Shown: in pieces, positions 1 to 8,727 of the stretch
Layout of the letters: the number at the start of each line of letters is the position of its first letter
Numbering within the stretch: position 1 is the stretch's first letter
Source of the DNA: Hypericibacter terrae
Lineage (GTDB): Bacteria > Pseudomonadota > Alphaproteobacteria > Dongiales > Dongiaceae
Assembly (NCBI RefSeq): GCF_008728855.1
Contig: NZ_CP042906.1
Coordinates: 2,232,001 to 2,296,000, forward strand
DNA length: 64,000 bases
Direction of reading: 5' to 3'
The notes under the pieces: generated by a model
The model's input: only the letters and a program-made list of their open reading frames with translations
Databases searched by the model: none
What the model was told of the DNA's origin: nothing
Made by a program: the position numbers and the translations under genes

Positions 1-512
1 TTTCCAGGACGATCCGCGTCGAGCGCATCGGCCGGGAAGAAATCGAGCGCCGCATCGAGGCCAAGCCGGACGAGCGGGCAGCCCTGGCGGAGCGGTTGGG
101 GCTGGCGAGTCTCGACCTGCTGCAGGCCGACCTTCGGCTGAAGCGCCTGTCGCGCGGCCGGATCGCGGTCGAGGGGCGGTTCGAGGCCAAGCTGACCCAG
201 CTTTGCGTGGTCAGCCTGGAGCCGGTGGCGGCCCAGATCGAGGGCGAGTTCGCCGTGGAGTTCGTGGAGGCGGGGCCTGGCCCCGAGACCGAAGCAGTCG
301 TCGCGATCGATTCGGTCGATCCGCCGGAGCCGATCGAGGATGGGCTGATCGATCTCGGCGAGGCCGTGGTGCAGCAGCTGGCGGAGCGGATCGATCTTTA
401 TCCGCGTGCACCGGGTGCCGACCTGACCTGGCAGGATGAAAAACCTGCCATCTCGGAGCCCAAGCGACCCTTTGCCGCGCTGTCGGCGCTGCAGAAGGGA
501 AAGAAGGGCTGA
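1..512 (+). CDS. DUF177 (YceD-family) protein, 5' end cut by window
   Basis: The reading frame is open from the first bases, so the gene begins before the window. The visible part runs about 169 codons. It shows the family's acidic, valine-rich core and ends in a lysine-rich tail (LQKGKKG). DUF177 proteins sit immediately before rpmF in most alphaproteobacteria and are linked to 23S rRNA maturation and L32 production in bacteria and plastids (family knowledge). Here rpmF follows 123 bp downstream, as expected. A TTG at 96 could be read as a start, but codons before it still encode family-like sequence (ERAALAERLGL), so I regard the gene as truncated by the window and not as starting there. 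Confidence 0.85.
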   Translation, partial: SRTIRVERIGREEIERRIEAKPDERAALAERLGLASLDLLQADLRLKRLSRGRIAVEGRFEAKLTQLCVVSLEPVAAQIEGEFAVEFVEAGPGPETEAVVAIDSVDPPEPIEDGLIDLGEAVVQQLAERIDLYPRAPGADLTWQDEKPAISEPKRPFAALSALQKGKKG

Positions 513-635
513 ACGGCCCGAGACGAAGGCCCGTATCATCGGGCGGTCCGCGTGGGCTTTAGCTTGCCGGAACAATGGTTTTTGGATAGAAAACGGGCGC
601 GCCGGCCGGTGGGCCCCTGCGGAGAACGTAAGACA

Positions 636-818
636 ATGGCTGTTCCTAAGAAAAAGACCTCGAAGTCGCGCCGCAATATGCGCCGCTCGCATCATGCCCT
701 GACGCCGAATGCGCATGCCGAGTGCCCCAACTGCGGCGAGCTCAAGCGGCCTCACCATGTGTGCGGCGCCTGTGGGCATTACGACGGCCGAAGCGTTTCC
801 GAGTCCAAGGCCGCCTGA
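636..818 (+). CDS. rpmF: 50S ribosomal protein L32
   Basis: This 60-residue protein has the typical L32 N-terminus [13 protein letters not shown] and a zinc ribbon formed by Cys30, Cys33, Cys43 and Cys46 (CPNC, CGAC). It binds 23S rRNA in the large subunit. ATG at 636 is chosen because homologues start with MAVPK; an upstream in-frame extension to 552 has no family similarity. It lies between DUF177 and plsX, a conserved order that couples ribosome and membrane-lipid synthesis in many bacteria. Confidence 0.97.
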   Translation: MAVPKKKTSKSRRNMRRSHHALTPNAHAECPNCGELKRPHHVCGACGHYDGRSVSESKAA

Positions 819-850
819 TCTCGCCGGCTGATCTCCCGAGAGGAGACCGC

Positions 851-1894
851 GTGACCGGGCAATTTGCCATCGCTCTCGACGCCATGGGCGGCGATCGTGC
901 TCCCGAGATGGTGGTGAAGGGCGCGAACATCGCGCGCCAACGCTTCCCCGAGGTGCACTTCCTGTTCTTCGGCGACGAGAAGCGGTTGAAGCCGCTCGTC
1001 GACAAATACCGCGCCTTGGCGAAGGTCTCGACCATCCATCACACCGACCAGGTGGTGAAGGGTGAGGACAAGCCCTCGACCGCCCTGCGCGCCGGCCGCA
1101 GCTCGAGCATGCGGCTCGCGATCGACGCGGTGCAGAGCGGCGACGCAGCCGGCGTCGTCTCGGCCGGCAATACCGGCGCGCTCATGGCCATGGCGAAAGT
1201 GGTGCTGAAGACCCTGCCGGGAATCACCCGGCCGGCGATCGCCTCCTTCTTTCCGACTCTCAAGGGCGAGAGCGTGATGCTCGACCTCGGCGCCAATGTG
1301 CAATGCGACGCCGACAACCTCGTGCAGTTCGCCGTCATGGGAAACGTCTTCGCCCGTACCGTGCTGGGCGTCGTCAGCCCGACCATGGGTCTGCTCAATG
1401 TCGGCTCCGAGGACATGAAGGGCCATGAGGCCCTGCGCGAAGCGAGCGCCATGCTGCGCGAGTTCAAGCTGCCCGGCAGCTTCCACGGCTTCGTCGAAGG
1501 CGACGACATCGCCAAGGGCACCGTCGACGTGGTCGTGACCGACGGCTTCACAGGCAATATCGCGCTCAAATCGATCGAAGGCACCGCCAAGCTCTATGCC
1601 GAGTTCATGCGCGCGACCTTCAAGAGCTCCTTCCTGTCGAAGCTGGGCTATCTGCTGGCGCGGCCGGCCTTGAATGCGTTGCGCCTGCGCACCGACCCGC
1701 GCCGCTACAACGGCGCGATCTTCATGGGGCTCAACGGCATCGCCATCAAGAGCCATGGCGGGACCGACGCGCTCGGTTTCTCCAACGCCATCGGTGTCGC
1801 GGCCGACATGATCACGCATCGGGCGCTCGCCCGTATCACCGAGGATTTCGGCAACACCGCGGCGGTCTCGCGTCCGCAGGCGGCCGAGCTGTGA
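851..1894 (+). CDS. plsX: Phosphate acyltransferase PlsX
   Basis: PlsX converts acyl-ACP to acyl-phosphate, the donor for glycerol-3-phosphate acylation by PlsY; it is a peripheral membrane enzyme. The GTG start at 851 follows an AGGAGA ribosome-binding site and gives 347 residues, the usual length. The N-terminal motif DAMGGD is at residues 10-15, and the glycine-rich stretches ([22 protein letters not shown]) fit the family. The stop overlaps the fabH start by 4 bp (GTGA), so the two are translationally coupled. Confidence 0.95.
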   Translation: MTGQFAIALDAMGGDRAPEMVVKGANIARQRFPEVHFLFFGDEKRLKPLVDKYRALAKVSTIHHTDQVVKGEDKPSTALRAGRSSSMRLAIDAVQSGDAAGVVSAGNTGALMAMAKVVLKTLPGITRPAIASFFPTLKGESVMLDLGANVQCDADNLVQFAVMGNVFARTVLGVVSPTMGLLNVGSEDMKGHEALREASAMLREFKLPGSFHGFVEGDDIAKGTVDVVVTDGFTGNIALKSIEGTAKLYAEFMRATFKSSFLSKLGYLLARPALNALRLRTDPRRYNGAIFMGLNGIAIKSHGGTDALGFSNAIGVAADMITHRALARITEDFGNTAAVSRPQAAEL

Positions 1895-2868
1895 GCGTGA
1901 TCCGGTCCGTCGTCGCCGGCTGCGGCGCCTATCTCCCGAAGCAGGTGGTGACCAACGCGGATCTCGCTCGGAAGATCGAGACCTCGGACGAATGGATCCG
2001 CCAGCGCACCGGCATCGGCCAGCGCCACGTGGCGGCCGAAGGCGAGCTGACTTCGCATCTGGCGATCAAGGCCTCCGAGGCGGCGTTGAAGGATGCCGGG
2101 ATCAAGGCCGACGAGCTCGACCTGATCGTCCTGGCCACCACGACCCCGGACGAGACCTTCCCGGCGACCGCGACCCGGGTGCAGGCCGCCCTCGGCATGA
2201 CCCGCGGCATGGCTTTCGACGTGCAGGCGGTCTGCTCGGGCTTCGTCTATGCACTGGCCGTGGCGGATAATTTCCTGCGCGTCGGGCAGGCGAAGACGGC
2301 GCTCGTGATCGGCGCCGAGACCTTCACCCGTCTTCTCGACTGGAACGATCGCGGCACCTCGGTGCTGTTCGGCGACGGCGCGGGGGCTGTCGTCCTCAAG
2401 GCCGCGCCGGGCAAGGGTGACAAGAGCGACCGCGGCATTCTCTCGACCCATCTCTTTTCCGACGGCCGCTATCACGACATGCTCTATGTCGATGGCGGGC
2501 CCTCCAGCACCGGCACCACCGGCGTGGTCCGCATGGAAGGCCGCGAAGTGTTTCGCCACGCCGTCACCAAGCTGGCCCAGGCCGTCGACGAGGCGATCGC
2601 GAGCAACGGCGTCTCGGAAGCCGAGATCGACTGGCTGGTCCCGCACCAGGCCAACCGGCGCATCATCGACAGCATGGGGCAGCGCTTGAAGCTGGCGCCC
2701 GAAAAGGTCGTGGTCACGATCGATCGCCATGCCAACACCTCGGCGGCCTCGATCCCGCTGGCCCTGGCCGAGGCTCATGCCGACGGGCGCATCAAGCGGG
2801 GTCAGCTCGTGCTGATTGAAGCCATGGGCGGCGGCTTCACCTGGGGTTCGGCGCTGATCCGCTGGTAG
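1891..2868 (+). CDS. fabH: 3-oxoacyl-ACP synthase III (KAS III)
   Basis: FabH condenses acetyl-CoA with malonyl-ACP to start fatty-acid synthesis. The 325-residue protein carries the catalytic triad Cys115 (QAVCSGF), His252 (PHQANRR) and Asn282 (HANTS). The C-terminus ([13 protein letters not shown]) is typical. The GTG start at 1891 overlaps the plsX stop; a second GTG two codons later is possible. Its place behind plsX matches the conserved fatty-acid and phospholipid cluster. Confidence 0.97.
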   Translation: MSVIRSVVAGCGAYLPKQVVTNADLARKIETSDEWIRQRTGIGQRHVAAEGELTSHLAIKASEAALKDAGIKADELDLIVLATTTPDETFPATATRVQAALGMTRGMAFDVQAVCSGFVYALAVADNFLRVGQAKTALVIGAETFTRLLDWNDRGTSVLFGDGAGAVVLKAAPGKGDKSDRGILSTHLFSDGRYHDMLYVDGGPSSTGTTGVVRMEGREVFRHAVTKLAQAVDEAIASNGVSEAEIDWLVPHQANRRIIDSMGQRLKLAPEKVVVTIDRHANTSAASIPLALAEAHADGRIKRGQLVLIEAMGGGFTWGSALIRW

Positions 2869-2873
2869 GCGGG

Positions 2874-2893
2874 AAGGGGCCTTCGGGCTCCTT
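2874..2893 (+). terminator. Hairpin terminator after fabH
   Basis: An 8-bp stem (AAGGGGCC / GGCTCCTT, one G-T pair) closes a TTCG tetraloop just 6 bp after the fabH stop. The UUCG loop on a C-G pair is exceptionally stable. The trailing T run is short, so termination may be partial. Confidence 0.6.
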
Positions 2894-3130
2894 TGCCGGG
2901 TGCCCCCGGCCGGCCGATTGAGAGTTTTCCCGCCTTTTATCCACTTACTTGGCGAAACGGGTCCGTTCCCCCGAGTCGTCACCGGACTGCCCCGGTGATG
3001 ACACAGAGTCGCATCGGATGAGGATTAGACCGTCCGAACAAGCCCATGCATCATGGTTAACGCGATTCGCTCGTGGGTTGGATTCGTCATCGCCCACGCA
3101 GGTTCAAGATTAGGGCCGATCCTGCTGTAA

Positions 3131-3159
3131 TTGACTGATTTCCCGCCGCGCGCTAGCGT
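3131..3159 (+). promoter_or_regulatory. Possible sigma-70 promoter of ihfA
   Basis: TTGACT (3131-3136) is followed after 17 bp by TAGCGT (3154-3159), about 25 bp before the ihfA start. The -35 is good and the -10 is weak (3 of 6). The gap from 2894 to 3130 shows no gene. Confidence 0.35.
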
Positions 3160-3184
3160 TTTGGATGAAGAACGGGGGAATGCC

Positions 3185-3505
3185 ATGAGCAACACGGTCA
3201 CCCGAGCCCAACTCAGCGAAGCCGTCTATCAAGAGGTCGGCCTGTCGCGCAATGAGTCGGCTGATCTGGTGGAGACGGTGCTGAAGGAGATCGCTGACAC
3301 GCTGGCCAAGGGCGAGACTGTGAAAATTTCGTCATTTGGCACCTTCATGGTTCGCCAGAAGGGCCAGCGGATCGGGCGGAACCCGAAGACCGGTGAGGAA
3401 GTTCCGATCAAGCCGCGCAAGGTGCTGGTGTTCCGCGCCTCGCATGTCTTGAAGCATCGCGTCAATGGCGGCAGCCCTGAGACGGCGCCGAAAGAGGTCG
3501 ACTGA
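3185..3505 (+). CDS. ihfA: Integration host factor subunit alpha
   Basis: This 106-residue HU/IHF-family DNA-bending protein has the beta-arm motif [10 protein letters not shown] at residues 64-73, with the intercalating proline at 67. It would dimerise with IHF beta, not encoded here, to bend DNA at promoters and recombination sites. ATG at 3185 is preceded by GGGGGA; the frame extends back to 3131, but that stretch overlaps the likely promoter and lacks similarity. The merR-like gene starts on its stop codon (TGATG). Confidence 0.95.
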   Translation: MSNTVTRAQLSEAVYQEVGLSRNESADLVETVLKEIADTLAKGETVKISSFGTFMVRQKGQRIGRNPKTGEEVPIKPRKVLVFRASHVLKHRVNGGSPETAPKEVD

Positions 3506-4059
3506 TGCCGCTGCCCCAACCGCAGCGCCGCAATGAAGCGGAGAGCGCCGTTCCGGCCGAAAGCCGGGATGCCGCGGGCCGCCGTCATGAAAAATCGGCG
3601 AGCGCCTTTCGCACGATCAGCGAAGTGGCGACCGAACTTGATGTGCCGCAGCATGTGTTGCGGTTTTGGGAAACCAAGTTCTCGCAGGTCCGGCCGCTGA
3701 AGCGCGGCGGCGGCCGCCGCTATTACCGGCCCGAGGATGTCGAGCTGCTGCGGGCGATCCGCAAGCTGCTCTATGAAGAAGGCTACACGATCAAAGGGGT
3801 GCAGCGACTGATGCGCGAGGGCGTGTTCCGCATCCGCGCCCAGGAGACGGCGGCGCCCGAAACCGGCGACGCGGCGGAGTTGTCCACCGGCGAGCTGGAT
3901 CTCGGCGCGGAACCGGTGCCCGAGGCGGCGACCGCCGACCAGCCGGTCGAGGCCGCCGCCGAAACGGCGGACCCAGCCAGCCATCGCCGGGAGCTCATCG
4001 AGAACGCGATCGAGGAGCTGACCGAGCTCCGTAACCGCTTGGCGCGTCTGCTGGGCTGA
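3505..4059 (+). CDS. MerR-family transcriptional regulator
   Basis: Residues 35-106 form a MerR winged helix-turn-helix ([20 protein letters not shown], then a [15 protein letters not shown] wing and second HTH). The last 50 residues are a predicted helix ending in a leucine-rich segment ([18 protein letters not shown]), suited to dimerisation. There are no metal-binding cysteines, so it is not a metal sensor of the MerR/CueR kind. This regulator follows ihfA in nearly all alphaproteobacteria; its ligand is unknown to me. The start overlaps the ihfA stop, implying coupling. Confidence 0.9.
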   Translation: MPLPQPQRRNEAESAVPAESRDAAGRRHEKSASAFRTISEVATELDVPQHVLRFWETKFSQVRPLKRGGGRRYYRPEDVELLRAIRKLLYEEGYTIKGVQRLMREGVFRIRAQETAAPETGDAAELSTGELDLGAEPVPEAATADQPVEAAAETADPASHRRELIENAIEELTELRNRLARLLG

Positions 4060-4164
4060 ACCGAGAGTTTTGCTGTCTTGGCTGCGATCCTTGCGGGTCT
4101 CGGGCCCGCAGGAGGCGGCGGTTGCCTGGACCGGAGCGGGCCGCTATAAGGACCGCCCTAAGGC

Positions 4165-4241
4165 CGGAGCGTGGCGCAGCCTGGTAGCGCACCAGACTGG
4201 GGGTCTGGGGGTCGCAGGTTCAAATCCTGTCGCTCCGACCA
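4165..4241 (+). tRNA. tRNA-Pro (anticodon GGG)
   Basis: A complete cloverleaf is visible. The acceptor stem is CGGAGCG / CGCTCCG, the D arm is GGCGCAGCCTGGTAGCGC, and the anticodon stem is CCAGA / TCTGG with a 7-base loop. Anticodon GGG lies at 4199-4201. The T arm contains GGTTCAAATCC, and the 3' CCA is encoded (4239-4241). It reads CCC and CCU codons. Its place after the merR-like gene is the usual one in this order. Confidence 0.97.
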
Positions 4242-4560
4242 TTCTTCCCCCGATTTCGACGATCCTCATCGGCCTCCACGGCAGGCGGCACTGCCCGCGG
4301 TTCGATCGAATCTGCATTCGCGAGCGCGTCGTCGTTTCGTGCGCGCCACCGCCGCGGCCTCGAATCTCTCGCCGTCGACATGTTGCGGTTTCTACTCACG
4401 TCGGTGGCCGCGACGCCTCTAGGAAAGATTCCCTCGGCCCCGCGAGGTCGATCGTTTCCGATCGGATCTCGGCTATCGCCTATCCTGGCAACTCGTTAGC
4501 ATTAACTTCGATCCAGGTTCGTCCTGGAAATGTCGGACGAAGCGACCAGCTGGGGTGATC
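4242..4560. other. Intergenic region between tRNA-Pro and binding-protein gene
   Basis: I find no credible gene in these 319 bp. The region should contain the promoter of the downstream binding protein, but no clear -35/-10 pair stands out. Confidence 0.5.
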
Positions 4561-5802
4561 ATGGACTCTAGGGCAATTCATCGTCGCGCGGCGTGCGGGG
4601 TGCTGACCCTCGGCGCGCTGGCGCTCGGACTGATGCTATCGGGGCCCGCAAATGCCGAGGACATCAAGATCGGCATCCTGTTCGATGTGACCGGTCCGGT
4701 CGCGGATATGGTGCCGCCGCTCCTCGATGCCACCAAGCTGGCGGTCGATGAGGTCAACGCCAATGGCGGGCTTCTCAAGGGGCAGAACCTCCAGACGGTT
4801 CTCGCCGACTCGAAGGGCACCGAGGATGACGCGGTTGCTGCGGCCAGCGCGCTCGTGCGCGATGACAAGGTCGTCGCCATCGTCGGGTCCATCACCAGCG
4901 TCGCCACGCTCGCCGCCGCCCACAAGGTCACCATTCCCAACAGCATTCCGATGATCTCGCCGGCCTCGACCGCGGTCGAACTGACCGACCTGGAGGACAA
5001 GGACTTCGTGTTCCGCGTGGTGCCGAGCGACGCCGACCAGGGCTGGGTCCTGGCGGGCCTGGTCCACAACAAGGGATTCACGAAGGTCGCGGTGACCTAT
5101 ATCGACAGCGACTATGGCAGCGGCCTCAATGACACCTTCCGCGACAACTTTCAGAACTACAAAGGCGTCGTGACGACGGCCCTGGGCCACGAAGCCAACA
5201 AGGCCAGCTATGCCGACGAGGTGAAGCAGCTCGAGCCGTTCGATCCGGAAGCGCTCGTGCTGATCGACTTCGCGACGGCCGGCGGCATCACCCTCATCAA
5301 GGACGCATTGGCCGGCGGCCATTTCAAACAATTCATCGGAACCGATGCGCTGATGGACCCGGCCTTGATCGCGGAAATCGGCGCCGACAATCTCAAGGGG
5401 ATGTTCTTCACGGCGCCCACGACCGACGATTCGACCTCGGCCGCGAAAAAGTTCGATGCGCTGTACAAGGCCGCCTTCAACCGGACCGGGGATGAAGAAT
5501 TCGCGGCGCAGACCTACGACGCCACGATGCTGATCGCGCTCGCCATCGAGAAGGCCAGTGCGACCGACGGCAAGAAGATCCGGGATGCCCTTCGCGAGGT
5601 GTGCTGCTCCGCCGGCGGCGAGGTGATCGAACCCGGGGAGTGGGCCAAGGCCAAGGCCGCGATCGCCGCCGGCAAGAAGATCAATTATGAGGGCGCGAGC
5701 GGGAACTGCGATTTCGACGAGAATGGCAATATCGAGGGCGTCTACGGCCATTTTGAGATCGAGAACGGCGTCTTCAAGCAGGTAGAGTTGCTCAAGCCCT
5801 GA
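4561..5802 (+). CDS. Periplasmic ABC-transporter substrate-binding protein, LivK-like
   Basis: A 413-residue periplasmic-binding-protein type 1 fold of the branched-chain amino-acid/amide family. Residues 1-32 form a signal peptide (RR at 8-9, hydrophobic core, cleavage after ANA). The mature protein begins EDIKIGILFDVTGPV, typical for the family. A GTG two codons earlier is an alternative start. No LivHMGF permease or ATPase genes are near, so it is an orphan that must work with distant components or as a sensor. Unusual features are a CC pair and a third cysteine in the C-terminal lobe (EVCCSAGGE; SGNCDFDENG). A GC-rich imperfect hairpin at 5821-5859 follows the stop and may terminate transcription. 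The substrate cannot be read from sequence. Confidence 0.85.
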   Translation: MDSRAIHRRAACGVLTLGALALGLMLSGPANAEDIKIGILFDVTGPVADMVPPLLDATKLAVDEVNANGGLLKGQNLQTVLADSKGTEDDAVAAASALVRDDKVVAIVGSITSVATLAAAHKVTIPNSIPMISPASTAVELTDLEDKDFVFRVVPSDADQGWVLAGLVHNKGFTKVAVTYIDSDYGSGLNDTFRDNFQNYKGVVTTALGHEANKASYADEVKQLEPFDPEALVLIDFATAGGITLIKDALAGGHFKQFIGTDALMDPALIAEIGADNLKGMFFTAPTTDDSTSAAKKFDALYKAAFNRTGDEEFAAQTYDATMLIALAIEKASATDGKKIRDALREVCCSAGGEVIEPGEWAKAKAAIAAGKKINYEGASGNCDFDENGNIEGVYGHFEIENGVFKQVELLKP

Positions 5803-5814
5803 GGGAATCCGCTG

Positions 5815-6180
5815 CTATCGAACGGGCGAGCGCGCGGCGGGCCGCGGGGCGCGCCCGTTTCCGGCGTGGACGGGTCGGGTCGGCGCCGGTGCAGGCGCCG
5901 ACGGAACGCCGGCCCGCAACTGCTCTGCCAGTCCATCCAGCTGCGCGGCGATTTCGCTGATCGCCGGCGCTCCCAGCGCCGGGCTGTCATATTGCTGCAA
6001 TCGGATCTGCGCATCGATCGCCATGCGATCGATCATTCTTGCGGTCAGCACCCCTTCTTCGCGCAAGGCGCTCACCGCCGCCTGGAACATGATCAGATCC
6101 GCGGTGATGGTGCAGAACATGGCCTGCAATGTGGATTCGGCGTCGTCGATGCGCTGCTCGAGCTCTTCGATCTTTGCCAT
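5815..6180 (-). CDS. Hypothetical coiled-coil protein
   Basis: A 121-residue protein not recognised. The first 75 residues look helical, starting with a heptad-rich segment (MAKIEELEQRIDDAESTLQA) and one cysteine. The last 30 residues are proline/arginine-rich and disordered. ATG at 6180 is preceded on the minus strand by GAGAGACG at good spacing; upstream in-frame codons look non-coding. It converges on the binding-protein gene. Function unknown. Confidence 0.6.
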   Translation of the reverse strand: MAKIEELEQRIDDAESTLQAMFCTITADLIMFQAAVSALREEGVLTARMIDRMAIDAQIRLQQYDSPALGAPAISEIAAQLDGLAEQLRAGVPSAPAPAPTRPVHAGNGRAPRPAARSPVR

Positions 6181-6335
6181 TGTCGTCTCTCGGCAATGAT
6201 AGGGAAGCGGTGCTGTCGTCATCTTGAATCGGCTCTATGACTTTTCAACGCATCGCGAGCGATTTCCGGCCTCGGCCACAAATTTGCTCGCGCCGCGAGC
6301 AGCAGCGGCATCCGCCTGCTATCTCTGTGAAAACT

Positions 6336-6653
6336 TCAATCCAGCCATGAACGCAGAATGGGCCAGGCCGCGATCGCGCTGAAGATCGCGGCGGCGACCG
6401 CCAGCCACACCACCCAGCGGAATCTTGCGCGCTCGAGCGCCTCGGCCGCGCGGGCCTTCTCGGCCAGCCAACTTTCCACGAAGCTGCGCGAAGGATGCGG
6501 ATCGCTGTCGACGATGCCCCTGACATCGGCGCCGCGGCCGTAACTGGTGCCGGGCCCCTGGAGCTTGCCGGCCACGACCTGAGGGCCCAGCGCCTCCATG
6601 GCGGCCAGCCATCGCCGTTCCGAAGACGCGCTCGGATTCTCTTTTGACAGCAT
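6336..6653 (-). CDS. Small C-terminally anchored membrane protein
   Basis: This 105-residue protein has a soluble N-terminal part with a GPGTSYGRGADV stretch (residues 33-44), a basic amphipathic region (AEKARAAEALERARFRW) and one hydrophobic helix at about 80-100, so it is probably tail-anchored with the N-terminus in the cytoplasm. It starts 61 bp after the stop of the pentapeptide-repeat gene on the same strand and is likely co-transcribed with it. The ribosome-binding site is weak. I do not recognise the family; the pairing with a pentapeptide protein is the main clue. Confidence 0.65.
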   Translation of the reverse strand: MLSKENPSASSERRWLAAMEALGPQVVAGKLQGPGTSYGRGADVRGIVDSDPHPSRSFVESWLAEKARAAEALERARFRWVVWLAVAAAIFSAIAAWPILRSWLD

Positions 6654-6714
6654 GCGTGGAGAGCGTGGCGTCGCGGGATTCAGTTCCGCCGCTCGAGCCG
6701 CGGTCCGGGCCGGT

Positions 6715-7932
6715 TCAGCCGCGGAAGGGAAAGCCGGTTCCTGCCAGCGCCGTTTCGCTGAAATCGCCGGCCAGCACGTCGGCCCCGGCGAAGACACTGC
6801 GCGAGAGCCGGGCGCTGCGAAAACTGGTGGCGATCTGTCCGCCGCCTCCGGCAAGCGGCAAGGGCGCGATGCGGCAGCCCGCCAGATCGGCGCCGGTGAG
6901 ATCCGCCCCGTCGAAACGTCCGCCGCTGACCTTGGCGCCGCGGAACCGCACCTGGCGGAGGTCGGAGCCGCTGAAATCCACCGCGAAGATCCGGGCGTCG
7001 CCGAAATCGGCACCGCTGAGGCTGCAGCGGCGGAACACGACGAGCCGCAGCAGCTTGCCGGAAAAATCGAGGCCCGACAGATCGGCCCGTTCGAAGACCG
7101 CCTGCCTTCCTTCCCGCCCGTCCGATTGCAGCCATTTCTCGTGGGCCGCGATCACGGCCGGGAAATTGTCGCGGTTGTTGACCGGCGGCGGATCGAACTT
7201 CGCGTCGCGGGCCCAGCCTTTGACCTGGTTCAGGTCCTCCGGCATCAGACCGGTGAGATCGGCACCGGTGAAGACCGTCTTGTCGATCGAGACGCCGACC
7301 ATCTTGGCGCCGGTCAACCGCGCGCTGGTGAAGTTGGTGCGCGAGAGGTTGGCGCCGCGCAGATCGACGCCGGTCATGTCGCAGCCGGTGAAATCGGCAT
7401 CGACCATGGTCGCGTTGGCCATGATGGCGCCGGCAAGCTTGGCGCCCTTGAAGACCGAGCCCGACAGCTTGGCGTTGCTGAGGTCGGCGCGGAAGAAATT
7501 GGTCATCTCGCCTTCGGCCGCCCCGTCGGTCTCGATCTCGCCCGGCCGGCGCGGGCCGCGATGGCGATAGAGCACGCCTTCGCGCAGATCGGCCTCGTGC
7601 AGGTCCGCCCCTTCGAGATCGGTGCCGGCGAGGCGTGCGCCGCGCAGGACCGCGCGGGTCAGCTTCGCGCCGCGCAAATGCGCACCGGAGAGGTTGGCGC
7701 CGAAGAAGTCGCATTCCGCGAGATTGCAGCCATCGAACCGCGCGCCGCCCAGATCGGCGCCGGTGAAGACCATGCCGTGAAGATCGAGGCCCGAGAGGTC
7801 GATGCCGGGCAGCGCGCAATAGGAGAGCTCGCCCCGCTTCCCCTTGGCCGGTGTCTTGGTCCAGAGGAGATGCGTTCCGACGATCGCCTTCAGTTCTTCG
7901 GGCGAGGGGATCTTGAGATCGGCTTTGGTCAT
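6715..7932 (-). CDS. Pentapeptide-repeat protein (405 aa)
   Basis: The protein is built of A(D/N)LXX-type pentapeptides across nearly its whole length (LSGLDLHGMVFTGADLGG and onward), interrupted near the middle by a non-repetitive segment (roughly residues 200-250). Such repeats fold as a right-handed quadrilateral beta helix. Family members range from DNA-mimicking gyrase protectors (Qnr, MfpA) to scaffold proteins, so function cannot be assigned. It has no signal peptide. It is followed by the small membrane protein at 6336. A second, shorter pentapeptide protein lies at 24967. Confidence 0.9.
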   Translation of the reverse strand: MTKADLKIPSPEELKAIVGTHLLWTKTPAKGKRGELSYCALPGIDLSGLDLHGMVFTGADLGGARFDGCNLAECDFFGANLSGAHLRGAKLTRAVLRGARLAGTDLEGADLHEADLREGVLYRHRGPRRPGEIETDGAAEGEMTNFFRADLSNAKLSGSVFKGAKLAGAIMANATMVDADFTGCDMTGVDLRGANLSRTNFTSARLTGAKMVGVSIDKTVFTGADLTGLMPEDLNQVKGWARDAKFDPPPVNNRDNFPAVIAAHEKWLQSDGREGRQAVFERADLSGLDFSGKLLRLVVFRRCSLSGADFGDARIFAVDFSGSDLRQVRFRGAKVSGGRFDGADLTGADLAGCRIAPLPLAGGGGQIATSFRSARLSRSVFAGADVLAGDFSETALAGTGFPFRG

Positions 7933-8262
7933 GTCAGGTCTGGGTCAAGGGTCGCAGGCTTATCAGAGCTTCGCTGCCGGTAACGGCGGTCGAGTAGGTG
8001 GCTATGCAGCCGTCGGCTGCCTGGGGCCGCAAACGGATGCCATTGCAGCCAGCATAAAGGGGGAGCGTTAACCGTTCCTTCTCCGATGGGGGCTGGGCCC
8101 AGACCCTTGCCATCGGCCTTTCTGAGGGCCGCAAGAAAGTGCCCGCGAAGCGCAGCCGGAAGAAATGAGATGGATTGCTTGTGGTCTTCCTGTGGCCGGG
8201 ATTGTCGCAAGCGGCCGGCGGCACTGCAGCCTTTGCAGGGGCGCGACTTCATCTGGGATGGC
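7933..8262. other. Intergenic region upstream of stress locus
   Basis: No credible gene is seen in this 330-bp stretch. It must contain the promoter of the minus-strand pentapeptide operon. Short frames here lack ribosome-binding sites and protein-like composition. Confidence 0.5.
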
Positions 8263-8288
8263 GGAACCCCGTCCGGGACCCTCGCGTT
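8263..8288 (+). promoter_or_regulatory. EcfG-type (general stress response) promoter
   Basis: GGAAC at 8263-8267 and CGTT at 8285-8288 are separated by exactly 17 bp, matching the alphaproteobacterial EcfG (sigma-EcfG/RpoE-like) consensus GGAAC-N16/17-CGTT without a mismatch. The predicted transcript would start near 8295, giving a leader of about 33 nt before the gene at 8329. Confidence 0.75.
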
Positions 8289-8328
8289 GTACCTGATATC
8301 GACAACCCGAATATGAAGGGACTAGATC

Positions 8329-8592
8329 ATGGGTAACCCAATGGACAAGCCGGCCCACCAGAATCAGAACCCGCAGAATCCGCAGCAGGCGCAGCGGAAT
8401 CCGGGGCAGGGCCAGGGTCAGAAGCCGAGCGATCCCAGCCAGCATGATCCGAGCCAGCGGGACAAGACGGGCACTCCGCAGGACCGCTACGCGTCGGGCA
8501 CGGACCGTGCTCGCGACGTGCCGGTCGACCGCAAGGGCGACCAGACGAAGCCCGGCGCCGGCCGCGACAACGATCGCGGCAACAAGAACTAA
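8329..8592 (+). CDS. Small hydrophilic disordered protein
   Basis: An 87-residue protein dominated by Q, N, P, D, K and G, with no hydrophobic core (MGNPMDKPAHQNQNPQNPQ at the start; the end is rich in D, R and N). It is intrinsically disordered in composition, like hydrophilin or desiccation-type stress proteins (inference). A GAAGGGA ribosome-binding site precedes the ATG, and a consensus EcfG promoter lies 40 bp upstream, supporting expression in the general stress response. I do not recognise a named family. Confidence 0.75.
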   Translation: MGNPMDKPAHQNQNPQNPQQAQRNPGQGQGQKPSDPSQHDPSQRDKTGTPQDRYASGTDRARDVPVDRKGDQTKPGAGRDNDRGNKN

Positions 8593-8658
8593 GCTTTCGC
8601 CGAGAGCGAAGACGCGGGCGGCTGGACCACCACGGTTTCGCCGAACGCGTCTGAGCGA

Positions 8659-8690
8659 AGGCCCGGCGCTGCCCACGCAACGCCGGGCCT
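8659..8690 (+). terminator. Hairpin after 8329 gene
   Basis: A perfect 10-bp stem (AGGCCCGGCG / CGCCGGGCCT) with a 12-nt loop lies 67 bp after the stop at 8592. There is no T run, so it could act as an RNA-stabilising or Rho-assisted terminator. Confidence 0.5.
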
Positions 8691-8727
8691 GTCCGCTTCA
8701 GAGCCCGGAAAGCCTCAAGAGGTTTCG

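Noticed and set aside
779-1819. Minus-strand frame opposite plsX
   Set aside because: It is a GC-driven antisense frame without a ribosome-binding site or recognisable domain; plsX on the other strand is full length.
8086-8316. Plus-strand frame just before the stress gene at 8329
   Set aside because: It covers the EcfG promoter, lacks a ribosome-binding site and has no recognisable composition.
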